From: Pseudomonadota bacterium
GTDB lineage: Bacteria; Myxococcota_A; Polyangia; Haliangiales; Haliangiaceae
Length of the DNA stretch: 59,577 bases
Direction of reading: 5' to 3'
NCBI GenBank assembly: GCA_022360315.1
Contig: JAKSDA010000571.1
Location: 1 to 59,577, forward strand
The position numbers and the translations under genes were made by a program. Position 1 is the stretch's first letter, and the number at the start of each line of letters is the position of its first letter. The notes below the pieces were generated by a model. That model was not told the origin of the DNA and searched no databases. It saw only the letters and a list, made by a program, of their open reading frames with translations. Of the stretch, positions 40,066 to 49,522 are shown one piece after another.

Positions 40066-40257
40066 ATGAGCCGCGAGAAATCTGACCACCTGGAGAAATT
40101 TGACCACCTGAACGAGACCGCTTCTGAGGCAATCGGCCCACGTGCCCTCGATGATCGGTTGGAAAGCCGTTTGAACGAGCGTTTTCCGGCGGACGGGGTC
40201 CCCGACCCGAACCTCCGGGTGCTGTCCCAGCTGAACCACGAGCTGACCATCAATTAG
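40066..40257 (+). CDS. Small hypothetical protein upstream of benzoate-CoA-ligase-like gene
   Basis: A 63-residue acidic/basic soluble peptide with ATG start and a purine-rich GGCGGAAG ahead. It begins with a duplicated KSDHLEKFDHL and ends VLSQLNHELTIN. It stops 20 bases before the ligase ATG in the same direction, so it is probably in one transcript. I do not recognise a family. It is too short for a catalytic domain and could be a regulatory or assembly peptide. Confidence 0.55.
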   Translation: MSREKSDHLEKFDHLNETASEAIGPRALDDRLESRLNERFPADGVPDPNLRVLSQLNHELTIN

Positions 40258-40277
40258 GAAACGTTGGGGAGGCCGAC

Positions 40278-41822
40278 ATGTCCCAGGAAACAAACGGCAA
40301 CGCCGCCGCCTATTTTGTCGATCGTCACGTCGCGGAAGGCCGTAGAGCAAAAGCGGCGTTTGTCGAAGCCGGGGGCGATCGCTCCCTGAGCTACGGGGAT
40401 TTCGCCGATAAGTCGGACCGGATGGCCGAGCTCTTCACCCGGCACGGACTGGTCCGCGAAGACCGCGTAGCGATGCTGGTCCTTGACGTTGTTGAGTTCC
40501 CGATCATCTTTTGGGGAAGTCTGAAAGCGGGCGTCATTCCCATCCCGCTCAATACTCTTCTGACGACCGACGGATACAAGTATATCTTCTCGGACAGCCG
40601 GGCCAAGGCTCTGTTTATCTCGCCGCCGCTGCTGCCACTGGTCGAGCCCATTTTGCATGAGCTTCCTGATCTCAGGCACGTGTTCGTGGTCGGAGGCACC
40701 GGCGACCGCCATCTTGATTTCGGCGCCGAGCTCGAGGCGAGCGGGCCGAGAAACCTCGTAACGCTCAGTCCGGATGAGACCGCCTTCTGGCTCTATTCGT
40801 CGGGATCGACCGGGATGCCGAAAGGGGTGTGCCATGTCCACGGCAGTCTGAGGGCAACCGCGGACACCTATGCGTCCAACGTCCTGGGCATCACCGAACG
40901 AGATACCGCCTTTTCGGCCGCCAAGCTCTTCTTCGCTTATGGGCTTGGCAACGGCATGACGTTTCCGCTCTCTGTCGGGGCGACAACCGCGCTTCTGCCC
41001 GGTCGGCCGACGCCCGAGGCGGTCTTGGAGGTCTTCTCCGAGGTCGGTCCGACGATTTTTTTCGGCGTGCCGACCCTCTATGCCAGTCTCCTGGCTGCGA
41101 TGGATGGCACGAGGCCGAAGGGTGCCGACCGCCTGCGGTTATGCGTTTCGGCCGGCGAAGCGCTGCCTAAGGACGTAGGCCAACAGTGGCGCGATCTGTT
41201 GGGCGTCGACGTCCTCGACGGAGTGGGGTCGACGGAGATGCTCCATATTTTCCTGTCAAATGCGCCCGAAGACGTGGCCTACGGAACATCGGGCCGGGCA
41301 GTGCCGGGCTATGAGGTGCGACTGATCGATGAAGAAGGGCAACCGGTGCCCGACGGCGAGATCGGCGAGCTCTTGGTCAAGGGGGCGTCGGCGGCCAATT
41401 GCTACTGGAATCAGCGGCACAAGTCGCGGGCGACCTTCGAGGGCGTTTGGACCCGCACCGGCGATAAATATTACCGGTCTGAAGACGGCCATTATATCTT
41501 CTGTGGCCGGACAGACGACATGCTCAAGGTCAGTGGCATTTGGGTCTCGCCTTTCGAGGTGGAGCAGGCGCTCGTTTCTCACCCGGCTGTTTTGGAAGCG
41601 GCGGTGGTCGGCCAGGCGGACGAAAACGACCTTGTGAAACCCAAGGCCTTTGTGGTCCTGAAAGGCGATCGGGACGGCGCGACTCTCGATGCCGAACTCA
41701 AGGAGCACGTCAAAGCGGCGATCGGCAATTGGAAGTATCCCCGCTGGATCGAGTTCGTCGACGAGCTGCCGAAAACCGGGACTGGCAAGATCCAGCGCTT
41801 CAAACTGCGTGGGCCGACGTAG
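40278..41822 (+). CDS. Benzoate-CoA ligase family protein (AMP-forming)
   Basis: The 514-residue adenylate-forming enzyme has the P-loop-like YSSGSTGMPKGVCHVHGSL, the aryl-binding stretch SAAKLFFAYGLGNGMTFPLS, the A5 motif DGVGSTEMLHIFLSN, the TGDKYYRSEDGHYIF hinge region, and the C-terminal catalytic Lys in PKTGTGKIQRFKLR. FAYGLGN is typical of benzoate/4-hydroxybenzoate-CoA ligases. It would activate an aromatic acid to its CoA ester in the cytosol. GGGGAGG lies 7 bases upstream. No downstream benzoyl-CoA pathway genes are in the window; with the dienelactone hydrolase it suggests acquired aromatic catabolism, but that is inference. Confidence 0.9.
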   Translation: MSQETNGNAAAYFVDRHVAEGRRAKAAFVEAGGDRSLSYGDFADKSDRMAELFTRHGLVREDRVAMLVLDVVEFPIIFWGSLKAGVIPIPLNTLLTTDGYKYIFSDSRAKALFISPPLLPLVEPILHELPDLRHVFVVGGTGDRHLDFGAELEASGPRNLVTLSPDETAFWLYSSGSTGMPKGVCHVHGSLRATADTYASNVLGITERDTAFSAAKLFFAYGLGNGMTFPLSVGATTALLPGRPTPEAVLEVFSEVGPTIFFGVPTLYASLLAAMDGTRPKGADRLRLCVSAGEALPKDVGQQWRDLLGVDVLDGVGSTEMLHIFLSNAPEDVAYGTSGRAVPGYEVRLIDEEGQPVPDGEIGELLVKGASAANCYWNQRHKSRATFEGVWTRTGDKYYRSEDGHYIFCGRTDDMLKVSGIWVSPFEVEQALVSHPAVLEAAVVGQADENDLVKPKAFVVLKGDRDGATLDAELKEHVKAAIGNWKYPRWIEFVDELPKTGTGKIQRFKLRGPT

Positions 41823-42186
41823 CATGTGGGATACCGACGAACTCGTTTGTTCTCTGCCGGTGATGCTCTGCTTGAAGGGCAGTGGTTTGGGAGCGCCGCC
41901 CACTCGGCAGCCCACCATCGTCTGTCTGCATGAATTTCGCCCGCCGGATCAGCCGTGGCCACCTTTTTGGCTCGGCTGCGCGAGCGATGCGTGACATTTT
42001 GGTTGGCTCCCACGTGGGCGGTTCGACACACTGGCTATCGGATAGGTGCATAACGCAGAATTTTTTGCATGTGGCTGCAGATCGAGAACCAGCTCCAGTG
42101 GGTGGGAAGTTGGCGAGCAGAGGGTGCCACAGCAGGGCATCGCCCCAGGTTCCCGGCCGATACCGCCGCCGCAGATGGTGTGGTGA
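41823..42186. other. Intergenic region, nothing recognised
   Basis: 364 bases separate the ligase from the outer-membrane protein gene. Both strands have open but low-quality frames and no start with a ribosome site. No repeat or clear promoter was identified. Confidence 0.4.
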
Positions 42187-44928
42187 ATGATGCGGGCTAG
42201 TGTTATGAATGCCCGCATGTCGCGTGTGGCAGCGCTCGCAGCCGCTTTCGCCGTGATCGGCGCAGCAGTGTCGCCGGTGCGCTCGGCCGAGCCCGACCGA
42301 GCGCCCGACAAATCGATCGACGTTGCCAGAGCGGCCGAAGCTCCGGTCATCGATGGACAGTTGACCGATGCGAGCTGGCGCCAGGCCCGATTCATCAGCG
42401 ACTTCCGCCAGCGCGAACCAGTCGAGAACGGCCTGCCGACCCGGCGCACCGCGGTCGCCTTTGCCTACGACCAGGACGCGCTATACGTCGCGGCGCGCAT
42501 GTTCACGGCCGGCCCCGGCGAGGTCCAGGCGGTCATGACCCGGCGTGACGAAACCGGCACGGCCGAACGCATCATCGTCTCGCTGGATACATTTCGCGAC
42601 CGACGCACCGCCTACAGCTTTGCCGTGACCGCAGCCGGCGTGCAGGCCGACTGGTATCATCCCGACGACGCCGATTTTCCCCGCGACCCGCTCTTCGACC
42701 CGGTCTGGCAGGCCGCGGTGACCATGCACCGAAATCACTGGACGGCCGAGATGCGCATTCCGTTTTCCCAGCTGCGCTTTGCGCCGGCCGACGAGCACCG
42801 CTGGGGGATCAACATCAATCGATTCATTCCCCAGCGCAACGAGGATATTTTCTGGATCGTAGTTCCCAAACACGAACGCGGCTGGGCATCGCATTTCGGT
42901 GAGCTGCGCGGCATCCGCAATGTGCACCACTCGGCCCGGATCGAACTCAAACCCTATACTGCGCTCGACACCACGATCACCAGTCGCTCGCTTTTTGCCG
43001 ATGACGATCCGTTTGCCGACGAGTTCGATCTCGGCGCCCGCGCAGGACTCGACGCCAAGCTCGGACTCGGGCCCAGCCTCACTCTCGACGCCACCATCAA
43101 TCCCGATTTCGGTCAGGTCGAAGCCGACCCGGCAGTGGTCAACCTGTCCGCATTCGAAACGGTTTTCGACGAGAGACGGCCGTTTTTTGTCGAGGGCGCA
43201 CAGATCCTCAAAGGCCGGGGCGCGACGTTCTTTTACAGCCGGCGCATCGGCGCACCACCGCGCGGCTCGGTCGAGGTCGTCGACTCCGATGACCCGGGTG
43301 AGAGCGACGAGCCGTACAGCGACGCGCCGACCTCGACGCCAATTCTCGGCGCCGCCAAGCTCACCGGTCGCCTGCCCTCGGGCCTCTTTGTCGGGGTTCT
43401 GAGCGCACTCACTCGCCCCGCGTATGCCGATGTGGCCGACTCGGCAAATCCCTCGATGCGCCTGCGGGTCCCGGTGGAACCGCTCACCACATTCAACGTG
43501 CTGCGCCTGGAACGGGAAGTGGGTCAGCATTCGTCGCGTATCGGCGCCAGTCTGACCGGTGTCTATCGCCACTTCCCGGGCGACGATCCGTCACTCGACT
43601 CGTTTCTTCCCCTCGATCACCAGCTCGTCCGCCACGCCATTGCCGGTGGGCTGGACTGGAATCTCCGCCTGGCTCAGGCCCGCTACGAGATCAACGGCAA
43701 TGTCGGATTCAGTACCCTCGGCGGTGAAAGCCAAGCGATCGCCGAGCGACAAACCGATAATAGCCGCTATCTCCAGCGCCCCGATCAAGACCACGTGAGC
43801 TTTGATCCGACCCGCCGCTCGCTGTCCGGCTGGCTCGGCGAGGTCTCGGCCAGCAAGCGCAGCGGAGCCTGGCGCTGGACGACTGCCGCGTTTGCCCAGT
43901 CCCCCGGCTTCGCGGCCAACGACCTGGGCCTCCTGGTCTCGGCGGACGATGTCGGATTCTACGCCGATCTGTTTTATTTGCAGCGCGAAAGCGGTACTCT
44001 CTACCACAGCTGGGAACTCGGTCTGTTTGCTTTCGAGGAGTGGAATTTCGGCGGAGTTCGCAAACCGGCCGATATCGACCTGCACGGCCGGTTCGAATTT
44101 CGCAATTACTGGCGAGTCGATGCGCGGTTGAGTGCGGGCACTCCCGGCCACAGCGACGATCTCACCCGGGGCGGTCCCCTGATGGGGATCGGCTGGCGGG
44201 CCAGCGGAGATATTTCGCTGGCCAATTCGTCTTCTGCCCGCCAGCAGTGGTGGGTCGAATTCGACTGGGACGCCAGCGAAACCGGCCCCACCGGGTTCAT
44301 CGCATCGGCCAGAGTCACCGCGCGGCCAGTCGATCGCATCCAGCTCTCGCTCTCACCCCGCTACCTGAGACGGACCAACAACCGGCAGTATATCGAGACC
44401 ATCGATGACCCGAACGCAGCCGAGTTTGGCCAGCGCTACCTCTTTGCCGAGGTCAAACGCCGCGAACTGGCCCTGCAGACCCGCCTGCACGTGTCGTTCA
44501 CGCCCAATTTGTCGGCCGAATTGTACGCCGAGCCATTTGCCTCCAGCGGCAGATTTTCTCACTTCGGCGAACTCGCCGAGGCGGGCAGTCGCGATCTTCG
44601 CCGCTACGGCCGAAACAACACCGAAATCGAGCTGACCGATGACCCCGACGATGCCGACCAGCTCGGCGATACCTATACCGTCACCGACCGGGACAGCAGT
44701 TTTGCCTTCGACAATCCCGACTTCACCCTTTTGTCCTTTCGCAGCACACTGGTCCTGCGCTGGGAGTTTCTCCCCGGCAGTACCATGTTCTTGGTATGGC
44801 AGCAAAACCGTACGGACGAGCTGTTGACCGGCAACTCGGTGTCGCTCGGCGATGTAGGCGAGAGCATCACCAGTCCGGGACAGCATACCCTGGCGGTCAA
44901 GATCTCCTATTATTGGCCAGCCCTGTGA
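42187..44928 (+). CDS. DUF5916-type outer-membrane beta-barrel protein with CBM9-like N-terminus
   Basis: A 913-residue exported protein. A signal peptide (AAFAVIGAAVSPVRSAE) is followed by a domain-9-like carbohydrate-binding fold (APVIDGQLTDASWRQA, VAFAYDQDALYVAARMF, FRDRRTAYSFAVTAAGVQAD, WTAEMRIPFSQLRF). The DUF5916 barrel follows, with INRFIPQRNEDIFW, DFGQVEADPAVVNLSAFETV and FFVEGAQI. Alternating polar/aromatic strands continue to the C-terminal KISYYWPAL, ending in a hydrophobic residue as barrels do. The family is common in Bacteroidetes and myxobacteria; its function is unproven but glycan binding or uptake is plausible. The start may lie at the Met of MSRVAALAAAF, ten codons in. Confidence 0.85.
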   Translation: MMRASVMNARMSRVAALAAAFAVIGAAVSPVRSAEPDRAPDKSIDVARAAEAPVIDGQLTDASWRQARFISDFRQREPVENGLPTRRTAVAFAYDQDALYVAARMFTAGPGEVQAVMTRRDETGTAERIIVSLDTFRDRRTAYSFAVTAAGVQADWYHPDDADFPRDPLFDPVWQAAVTMHRNHWTAEMRIPFSQLRFAPADEHRWGININRFIPQRNEDIFWIVVPKHERGWASHFGELRGIRNVHHSARIELKPYTALDTTITSRSLFADDDPFADEFDLGARAGLDAKLGLGPSLTLDATINPDFGQVEADPAVVNLSAFETVFDERRPFFVEGAQILKGRGATFFYSRRIGAPPRGSVEVVDSDDPGESDEPYSDAPTSTPILGAAKLTGRLPSGLFVGVLSALTRPAYADVADSANPSMRLRVPVEPLTTFNVLRLEREVGQHSSRIGASLTGVYRHFPGDDPSLDSFLPLDHQLVRHAIAGGLDWNLRLAQARYEINGNVGFSTLGGESQAIAERQTDNSRYLQRPDQDHVSFDPTRRSLSGWLGEVSASKRSGAWRWTTAAFAQSPGFAANDLGLLVSADDVGFYADLFYLQRESGTLYHSWELGLFAFEEWNFGGVRKPADIDLHGRFEFRNYWRVDARLSAGTPGHSDDLTRGGPLMGIGWRASGDISLANSSSARQQWWVEFDWDASETGPTGFIASARVTARPVDRIQLSLSPRYLRRTNNRQYIETIDDPNAAEFGQRYLFAEVKRRELALQTRLHVSFTPNLSAELYAEPFASSGRFSHFGELAEAGSRDLRRYGRNNTEIELTDDPDDADQLGDTYTVTDRDSSFAFDNPDFTLLSFRSTLVLRWEFLPGSTMFLVWQQNRTDELLTGNSVSLGDVGESITSPGQHTLAVKISYYWPAL

Positions 44929-44959
44929 CGCGCGGCTTGCAACGGCCAGGTGAGCTGCT

Positions 44960-46555
44960 ATGCTCCCGCCGTTGTCAGGTGGATTCATCGCGTGGCGCGG
45001 GTCGTCGCTCAGGTCGTCGTTGCTCGGGTCATCGCAGCTCGGCATAAGGGGAGCAGCGCACCGGAGCGCGGCGCGGGCCCAGGTCCCGACCGCTGCATTG
45101 ACCGTCGCATTGCTGGCCGCCTGCCCGGCTCCGCGCATGCAGCCGGTTGGCTGCGGCAAGGACACCGACTGCAAGGGTGCGCGCATCTGCAGTTCTGCGG
45201 GTCGGTGTAGCGAACCCCCGCCCGGCTCGGCGGCGTTTTTGTTCGGCGCCAGGCAGGCCGAGAATGCGACCGCCGAGAATGCGACCGCCGAGAATGCGAC
45301 TGCCGAAAGTGCGACTGCCGAGAGTGCGACTGCCGAGAATGCGACTGCCGAGAGTGCGACTGCCGAGAGTGCGACTGCCGAGAATGCGACTGCCGGAGCG
45401 ATTGACCAACCGGGGACGGCAAGCCGATCCGGAAACTCGGCCCGGCCCGCCGCGGCTGCCCTGCCCTTCGCGATGTTTGGCGGCAACGCGCAAAACACCG
45501 GCCAGCTCGCCGGCCCGGCTCCGGCCGCCAGACCGAGTCCGCTGTGGCAGTTGATGGTCGGCGGACCCATTGTCGGGTCGCCCACGGTGGGACCCGACGG
45601 CACGATCTACGTCGCCTCGCACGACCACACGCTGTATGCGGTTGCCGCTGATGGCTCGATCCGATGGAGATTTACCACCGGCGACCGGATCTGGAGCACG
45701 CCGGCAGTGGCCAAAGACGGCACGGTGTATACCGGCTCTGACGACGATCACCTGTATGCCATCGACGGTGCGACCGGAGCCGAGAAATGGCGCCTGCGGG
45801 TCGGACGGTGCGACCCGCCGATCGGCTCCGGTCCCGAAGCGACCCGGTGCGATGTGGACGGCGGACCCACCATTGGCCCAGATGGTACGATCTACACCGG
45901 TGGCGACGGGGTCTATGCAGTGTGGCCGGACGGAACGCTGCGCTGGAAGTTCGCCACTCCCGAGCACGTCAACACGGCGCCGGCCCTGGCCCCGGAAAAC
46001 GCGCCCAACGCGGGGACTGTGTACGCCGGCTGTCTGGACGACGCTCTCTACGCCATCGCGCCCGATGGCACCAAGCAATGGGCTGTTCGCACGCGGCGCG
46101 ACGTCGAATCGTCTCCCGCGATCGGCAGTGACGGTATGGTGTATTTCGGCGGCGACGACGGCGCCATCTACGCAGTGACTCCACACGGCACTGTGCGCTG
46201 GAAGGTGATGACCGCCGGCGCTGTGCGATCATCGCCCGCCATTGCTGCCGACGGAACCATCTACGCCGGTTCGCACGATGGTCAGCTCTACGCCATCGCA
46301 CCCTCGGGTGCCGTGCAGTGGCGTTTTGCCGCCGCCGATCGAATTCAGGGTTCACCCGCCATCGCCGCCAATGGCGTCGTCCTGTTCGGCTCACAGGACG
46401 ATCATCTCTACGCTGTCTCGCCCCAGGGGGTACTCTTGTGGTATGTAGCATTCGACGGCGACGTCGACGCGACTCCCTCGTTGACCCGAGCCGGCATCCT
46501 CTACGCAGCCAGTGATGACAAAAGCCTGCGCGCCTTTGCTGCCGCCCTGCCATGA
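44960..46555 (+). CDS. PQQ-like beta-propeller repeat lipoprotein with pentapeptide tandem repeats
   Basis: A predicted surface lipoprotein: a leader ending LLAACPAP, a Cys-patterned segment (CGKDTDCKGARICSSAGRC) typical of myxobacterial lipoproteins, nine ATAEN/ATAES repeats, then a seven- or eight-bladed propeller. Blades repeat phrases such as VGPDGTIYVASHDHTLYAV, AKDGTVYTGSDDDHLYAI and AADGTIYAGSHDGQLYAI. These resemble BamB-like PQQ repeats but without dehydrogenase cofactor residues, suggesting a binding or scaffold role. The annotated ATG (44960) lies about 45 codons before the hydrophobic leader; a TTG at 45020 is an alternative. The start is therefore unsure, while the body is solid. 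Confidence 0.78.
   Translation: MLPPLSGGFIAWRGSSLRSSLLGSSQLGIRGAAHRSAARAQVPTAALTVALLAACPAPRMQPVGCGKDTDCKGARICSSAGRCSEPPPGSAAFLFGARQAENATAENATAENATAESATAESATAENATAESATAESATAENATAGAIDQPGTASRSGNSARPAAAALPFAMFGGNAQNTGQLAGPAPAARPSPLWQLMVGGPIVGSPTVGPDGTIYVASHDHTLYAVAADGSIRWRFTTGDRIWSTPAVAKDGTVYTGSDDDHLYAIDGATGAEKWRLRVGRCDPPIGSGPEATRCDVDGGPTIGPDGTIYTGGDGVYAVWPDGTLRWKFATPEHVNTAPALAPENAPNAGTVYAGCLDDALYAIAPDGTKQWAVRTRRDVESSPAIGSDGMVYFGGDDGAIYAVTPHGTVRWKVMTAGAVRSSPAIAADGTIYAGSHDGQLYAIAPSGAVQWRFAAADRIQGSPAIAANGVVLFGSQDDHLYAVSPQGVLLWYVAFDGDVDATPSLTRAGILYAASDDKSLRAFAAALP
45260..45394 (+). repeat. 15-base tandem repeat, nine units
   Basis: Nine in-frame units of the form GARARTGCGACYGCC encode E-(N/S)-A-T-A. 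The N/S order is N N N S S N S S N, showing a 45-base higher-order period. Being a multiple of three, gain or loss of units would keep the frame. Confidence 0.9.
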
Positions 46556-46747
46556 TCCGCCGGTGCCCACAGAGCATCTGAGGCGCACCCAAGCGCAATC
46601 ACATGCGCGAATATCGACGATCACAGCGATCGATGATCGCAATAACCAGTGATCACAACGACGACAAGCAGAACAACAAATCGAAATTACCAACCTAAAA
46701 ACAGCATATGTCACGATATAAACATCGACTGACCAGCGTGTACCAAT
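46556..46747. promoter_or_regulatory. AT-rich leader of rnr
   Basis: This 192-base gap is the least GC-rich part of its neighbourhood. It has several GATC-containing imperfect palindromes (around 46617-46655) and a TATAAA at 46717-46722. No matching -35 hexamer was found. The rnr ATG has no obvious ribosome site. Confidence 0.35.
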
Positions 46748-49117
46748 ATGAATAATAATCGAGATATCTCGAGGCACGAGGTCCTGGCTGTACTCGAGCG
46801 TGCCGCAGCGGCAGGACTGCGAGCCGGCGAAATCGCCGAAGAACTGGGCGTGGTCAAGAAAGAGCAGTACAGGCTGCGCAAGCTCTTGACCGACCTGGTC
46901 GCGCAGGGCGACATCGAGCGGATCGGCGGTGGCACCTACACGGTCCGTAATCCGGACTCTGAATCGCAAGCCGGGCGGCAAGACCGACGTTTTGACCGAG
47001 CGGGCGCCGGTCGGCCAGGCACGGTCGCCGATGATGCGCCCGATCCGTCCACCACTGGCCGGATCACCGTGCACCCGGCGGGTTACGGATTTGTCTCTGT
47101 CGACCATGATGGTGAAACCGTGTATGTGCCGGCCAAATACCGCGGTCCGGCCATGGACGGCGACCGGGTCGAGCTGACCACTTGGCAGGGGTACAAGGGT
47201 ATCGAGGGACAGGTGGTCCGGGTCCTCTCGCGCGGCCGGGCCAAGCTCACCGGCAGGTTGCGCAAGGTCGGGCGCACTATCGTGCTCGAGCCCGACGATC
47301 CGCGCATCGCCACTGATTACGGTTTTGTGCCTCTGGTCGACAGTGCTCCGCCGGGCAAGGTCGATCAGGCGGCGGCGATCGAGATCTGCCGTTATCCGAC
47401 CGAGGCGCGTCCCGAGCTGGTTGGGCGTCTACAGCGGATTCTCGGCGATCCCGACGATCCGCGCACCGAGATCGAAAAAATCCTCATCTGCGCCGATGTG
47501 CCCGACGAGTTTCCTGAAGCTGCCGTGGCCCAGGCCGACAGTACACCCGACGAGCTGTCATCGGAGGATTTCGCCGATCGCATCGACCTGCGCGACCGGC
47601 TGTTTTTTACCATTGACCCCGAGGATGCGCGGGATTTTGACGACGCCCTGTGCGTCGAGGAGGGTCCGGACGGCATCGCGCGGATCTGGGTCGCGATCGC
47701 CGATGTCTCGCACTACGTGCACACCGACGATGCGATCGACCGCGAGGCGAGCGTGCGCGGTGTTTCGGTCTATCTGCCCGACCGCGTGGTGCCAATGCTG
47801 CCCGCGCCTCTATCGTCGGGGATCTGTTCTCTCATGCCCGATGTGGACCGCTGCGCGGTGGTGGCCAGACTGGATATCGGCAAGGACGGCACCGTGCGCG
47901 AGACCAGGGTCGCAGCCGCGGTGATCCGGTCCCGTGCCCGGCTCGATTACCCGGGTGTGGCAGCAGCCCTGGCCGGCGATTTTCGGGGCCGGCGCATGCA
48001 CTATCGCCGCCACGCCGGGGCGCTTCACAAACTCGACGGACTGGCGCAGAAGATGCGTGCGCGGCGTGTCGAGCGCGGTTCGCTCATGCTCGAGATCCCC
48101 GAGGCCAAAGTTCTGCTCGACGATGACGATCCGCGCCTGATTCGCGACATTGTCCGCACCAAGAGCAGGCCCAAGGCCGACCAGGTCGACGCCGGCCCAA
48201 TCGAGGCCGGCAACGACGACGTGCGACGGGCCTACCAGCTGGTCGAGGAATTCATGATTGCGGCCAACGAAGCGGTCGGGCGATTCTTCGACGAGCGCGA
48301 TCTCCCGGTAATCTGGCGAGTCCATGCGCCGCCCGAGCAGGAGCGCGTGGAGCAGCTGGCCGAGATCTTTGCCAGCTACGGCATCGACCTCGACGTCGAG
48401 CGGTTGGCCACGCCGCGCGGCCTCAAGGATGCCATGGAGCAGATCGCCGATCGTGCCGAGGCGCGTGCGCTGTCCTCGCTCATCTTGCGTTCACTCAAAC
48501 AGGCGGTCTACGACGTGCGGCCGATCGGCCATTTTGGCCTGGCGTCGTCTCATTACCTGCATTTTACCTCACCGATCCGGCGCTATCCCGATCTGCTGGT
48601 CCACCGACTGCTCAAGGCGGCATTGCACCGCGAAGGTCACGCCTCGGGAGGCGGTGCAGCGATCGCGATACCCGACCAGACCATCCTCGCCGAACTGGCC
48701 CAAACTGCCTCAGCGCACGAGCGTCGCGCTCTGGACGCCGAGCGCGAAACCGTGGCCATGTTTCGCGCCTACTTCATGCGCGAAACGGTCGGCGAGGAGT
48801 TCACCGGCCGGATTTCTGCAGTCACCAGTTTCGGTGCCTTTATCGAACTCGACGATCCGTTTGTCGAGGGATTGGTCAAGGTCGACGAAATTGGCGGCGA
48901 CACGTTCACCTACGATCCGGTGGCCATGCGTCTAACCGGGCGCCACACCGGCCTGGCCCTGTCGTTGGGAGACACTGTATTGGTCGAGGTCACCAATGTA
49001 TCGGTGCCGCTTCGACGCATCGATTTTCGGCTGCTCAGCGTCGGGGGCAAAGCTCCCGACGACAGCGAGCCGGCCAGGCGGCGTGGCAGTCGCAAAAAGG
49101 CTCGCGAGCGGGACTAG
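46748..49117 (+). CDS. rnr: Ribonuclease R
   Basis: A 789-residue 3'-5' exoribonuclease of the RNB family that degrades structured RNA. The order is canonical: an N-terminal winged helix (RHEVLAVLERAAAAGLRAGE, to about residue 70), a cold-shock domain (TGRITVHPAGYGFVSVD), the RNB catalytic core with FFTIDPEDARDFDDALC holding the metal-binding aspartates, HFTSPIRRYPDLLVHRLL, a C-terminal S1 domain (RISAVTSFGAFIELDDPFVE), and a basic tail (RRRGSRKKARE). The length fits (E. coli about 813). The linker between residues 75 and 100 is poor in conservation. It is monocistronic, with an AT-rich leader upstream and a repeat block downstream. Confidence 0.95.
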   Translation: MNNNRDISRHEVLAVLERAAAAGLRAGEIAEELGVVKKEQYRLRKLLTDLVAQGDIERIGGGTYTVRNPDSESQAGRQDRRFDRAGAGRPGTVADDAPDPSTTGRITVHPAGYGFVSVDHDGETVYVPAKYRGPAMDGDRVELTTWQGYKGIEGQVVRVLSRGRAKLTGRLRKVGRTIVLEPDDPRIATDYGFVPLVDSAPPGKVDQAAAIEICRYPTEARPELVGRLQRILGDPDDPRTEIEKILICADVPDEFPEAAVAQADSTPDELSSEDFADRIDLRDRLFFTIDPEDARDFDDALCVEEGPDGIARIWVAIADVSHYVHTDDAIDREASVRGVSVYLPDRVVPMLPAPLSSGICSLMPDVDRCAVVARLDIGKDGTVRETRVAAAVIRSRARLDYPGVAAALAGDFRGRRMHYRRHAGALHKLDGLAQKMRARRVERGSLMLEIPEAKVLLDDDDPRLIRDIVRTKSRPKADQVDAGPIEAGNDDVRRAYQLVEEFMIAANEAVGRFFDERDLPVIWRVHAPPEQERVEQLAEIFASYGIDLDVERLATPRGLKDAMEQIADRAEARALSSLILRSLKQAVYDVRPIGHFGLASSHYLHFTSPIRRYPDLLVHRLLKAALHREGHASGGGAAIAIPDQTILAELAQTASAHERRALDAERETVAMFRAYFMRETVGEEFTGRISAVTSFGAFIELDDPFVEGLVKVDEIGGDTFTYDPVAMRLTGRHTGLALSLGDTVLVEVTNVSVPLRRIDFRLLSVGGKAPDDSEPARRRGSRKKARERD

Positions 49118-49136
49118 CGGCATTTGGGATAAATCG

Positions 49137-49400
49137 TTTTTCCCGAATCTGCATACGCTCCGGCCGAGAGCGGCGATCAGCCGATTTCGGGCACATGGGG
49201 CGCCCCGCGGAAATCCGCCGGAGGCCTTTGCCCAAGATTGCCGAATAATGGTAGCGGCGTTCGAGATTTTTCCCGAACCTGCGCGCGCCCCGGCCGAGAG
49301 CGGCGATCGGCCGATTTCGGGCACATGGGGCGCCCGGCGGGAGTCCGCCGGAGGGCTTTGCCCAACAATGGTAGCAGAGTTCGGGATTTTTCCGAACTCT
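49137..49400. repeat. Tandem direct repeat of 120-130 bases downstream of rnr
   Basis: Unit 1 starts at 49137 and unit 2 at 49267, both opening TTTTTCCCGAA. A partial third copy begins at 49387. Within the units CGGCCGAGAGCGGCGATC and CCGATTTCGGGCACATGGGG are nearly identical. Unit 1 has a 10-base insertion near 49235. The element is not coding and has strong secondary-structure potential. Confidence 0.8.
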
Positions 49401-49522
49401 GCTAGTTGTCGATCAGGTCTCGGATCTCAGCCCTTATGAGGCTGCGTATCTGGCCGCGATCGCCCGGGTTCGTGACCATGCTCGCGACCATGGCCAGCCG
49501 ACCCGATCCGAGGAGGTGCACC

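Noticed and set aside
41800..42190. Possible small genes in the ligase/DUF5916 gap
   Set aside because: Frames on both strands lack starts with ribosome sites and recognisable motifs.
45009..45422. Minus-strand Ser/His-repeat protein over the 15-base repeat
   Set aside because: It is the reverse reading of the tandem repeat; the plus strand carries the lipobox and propeller.
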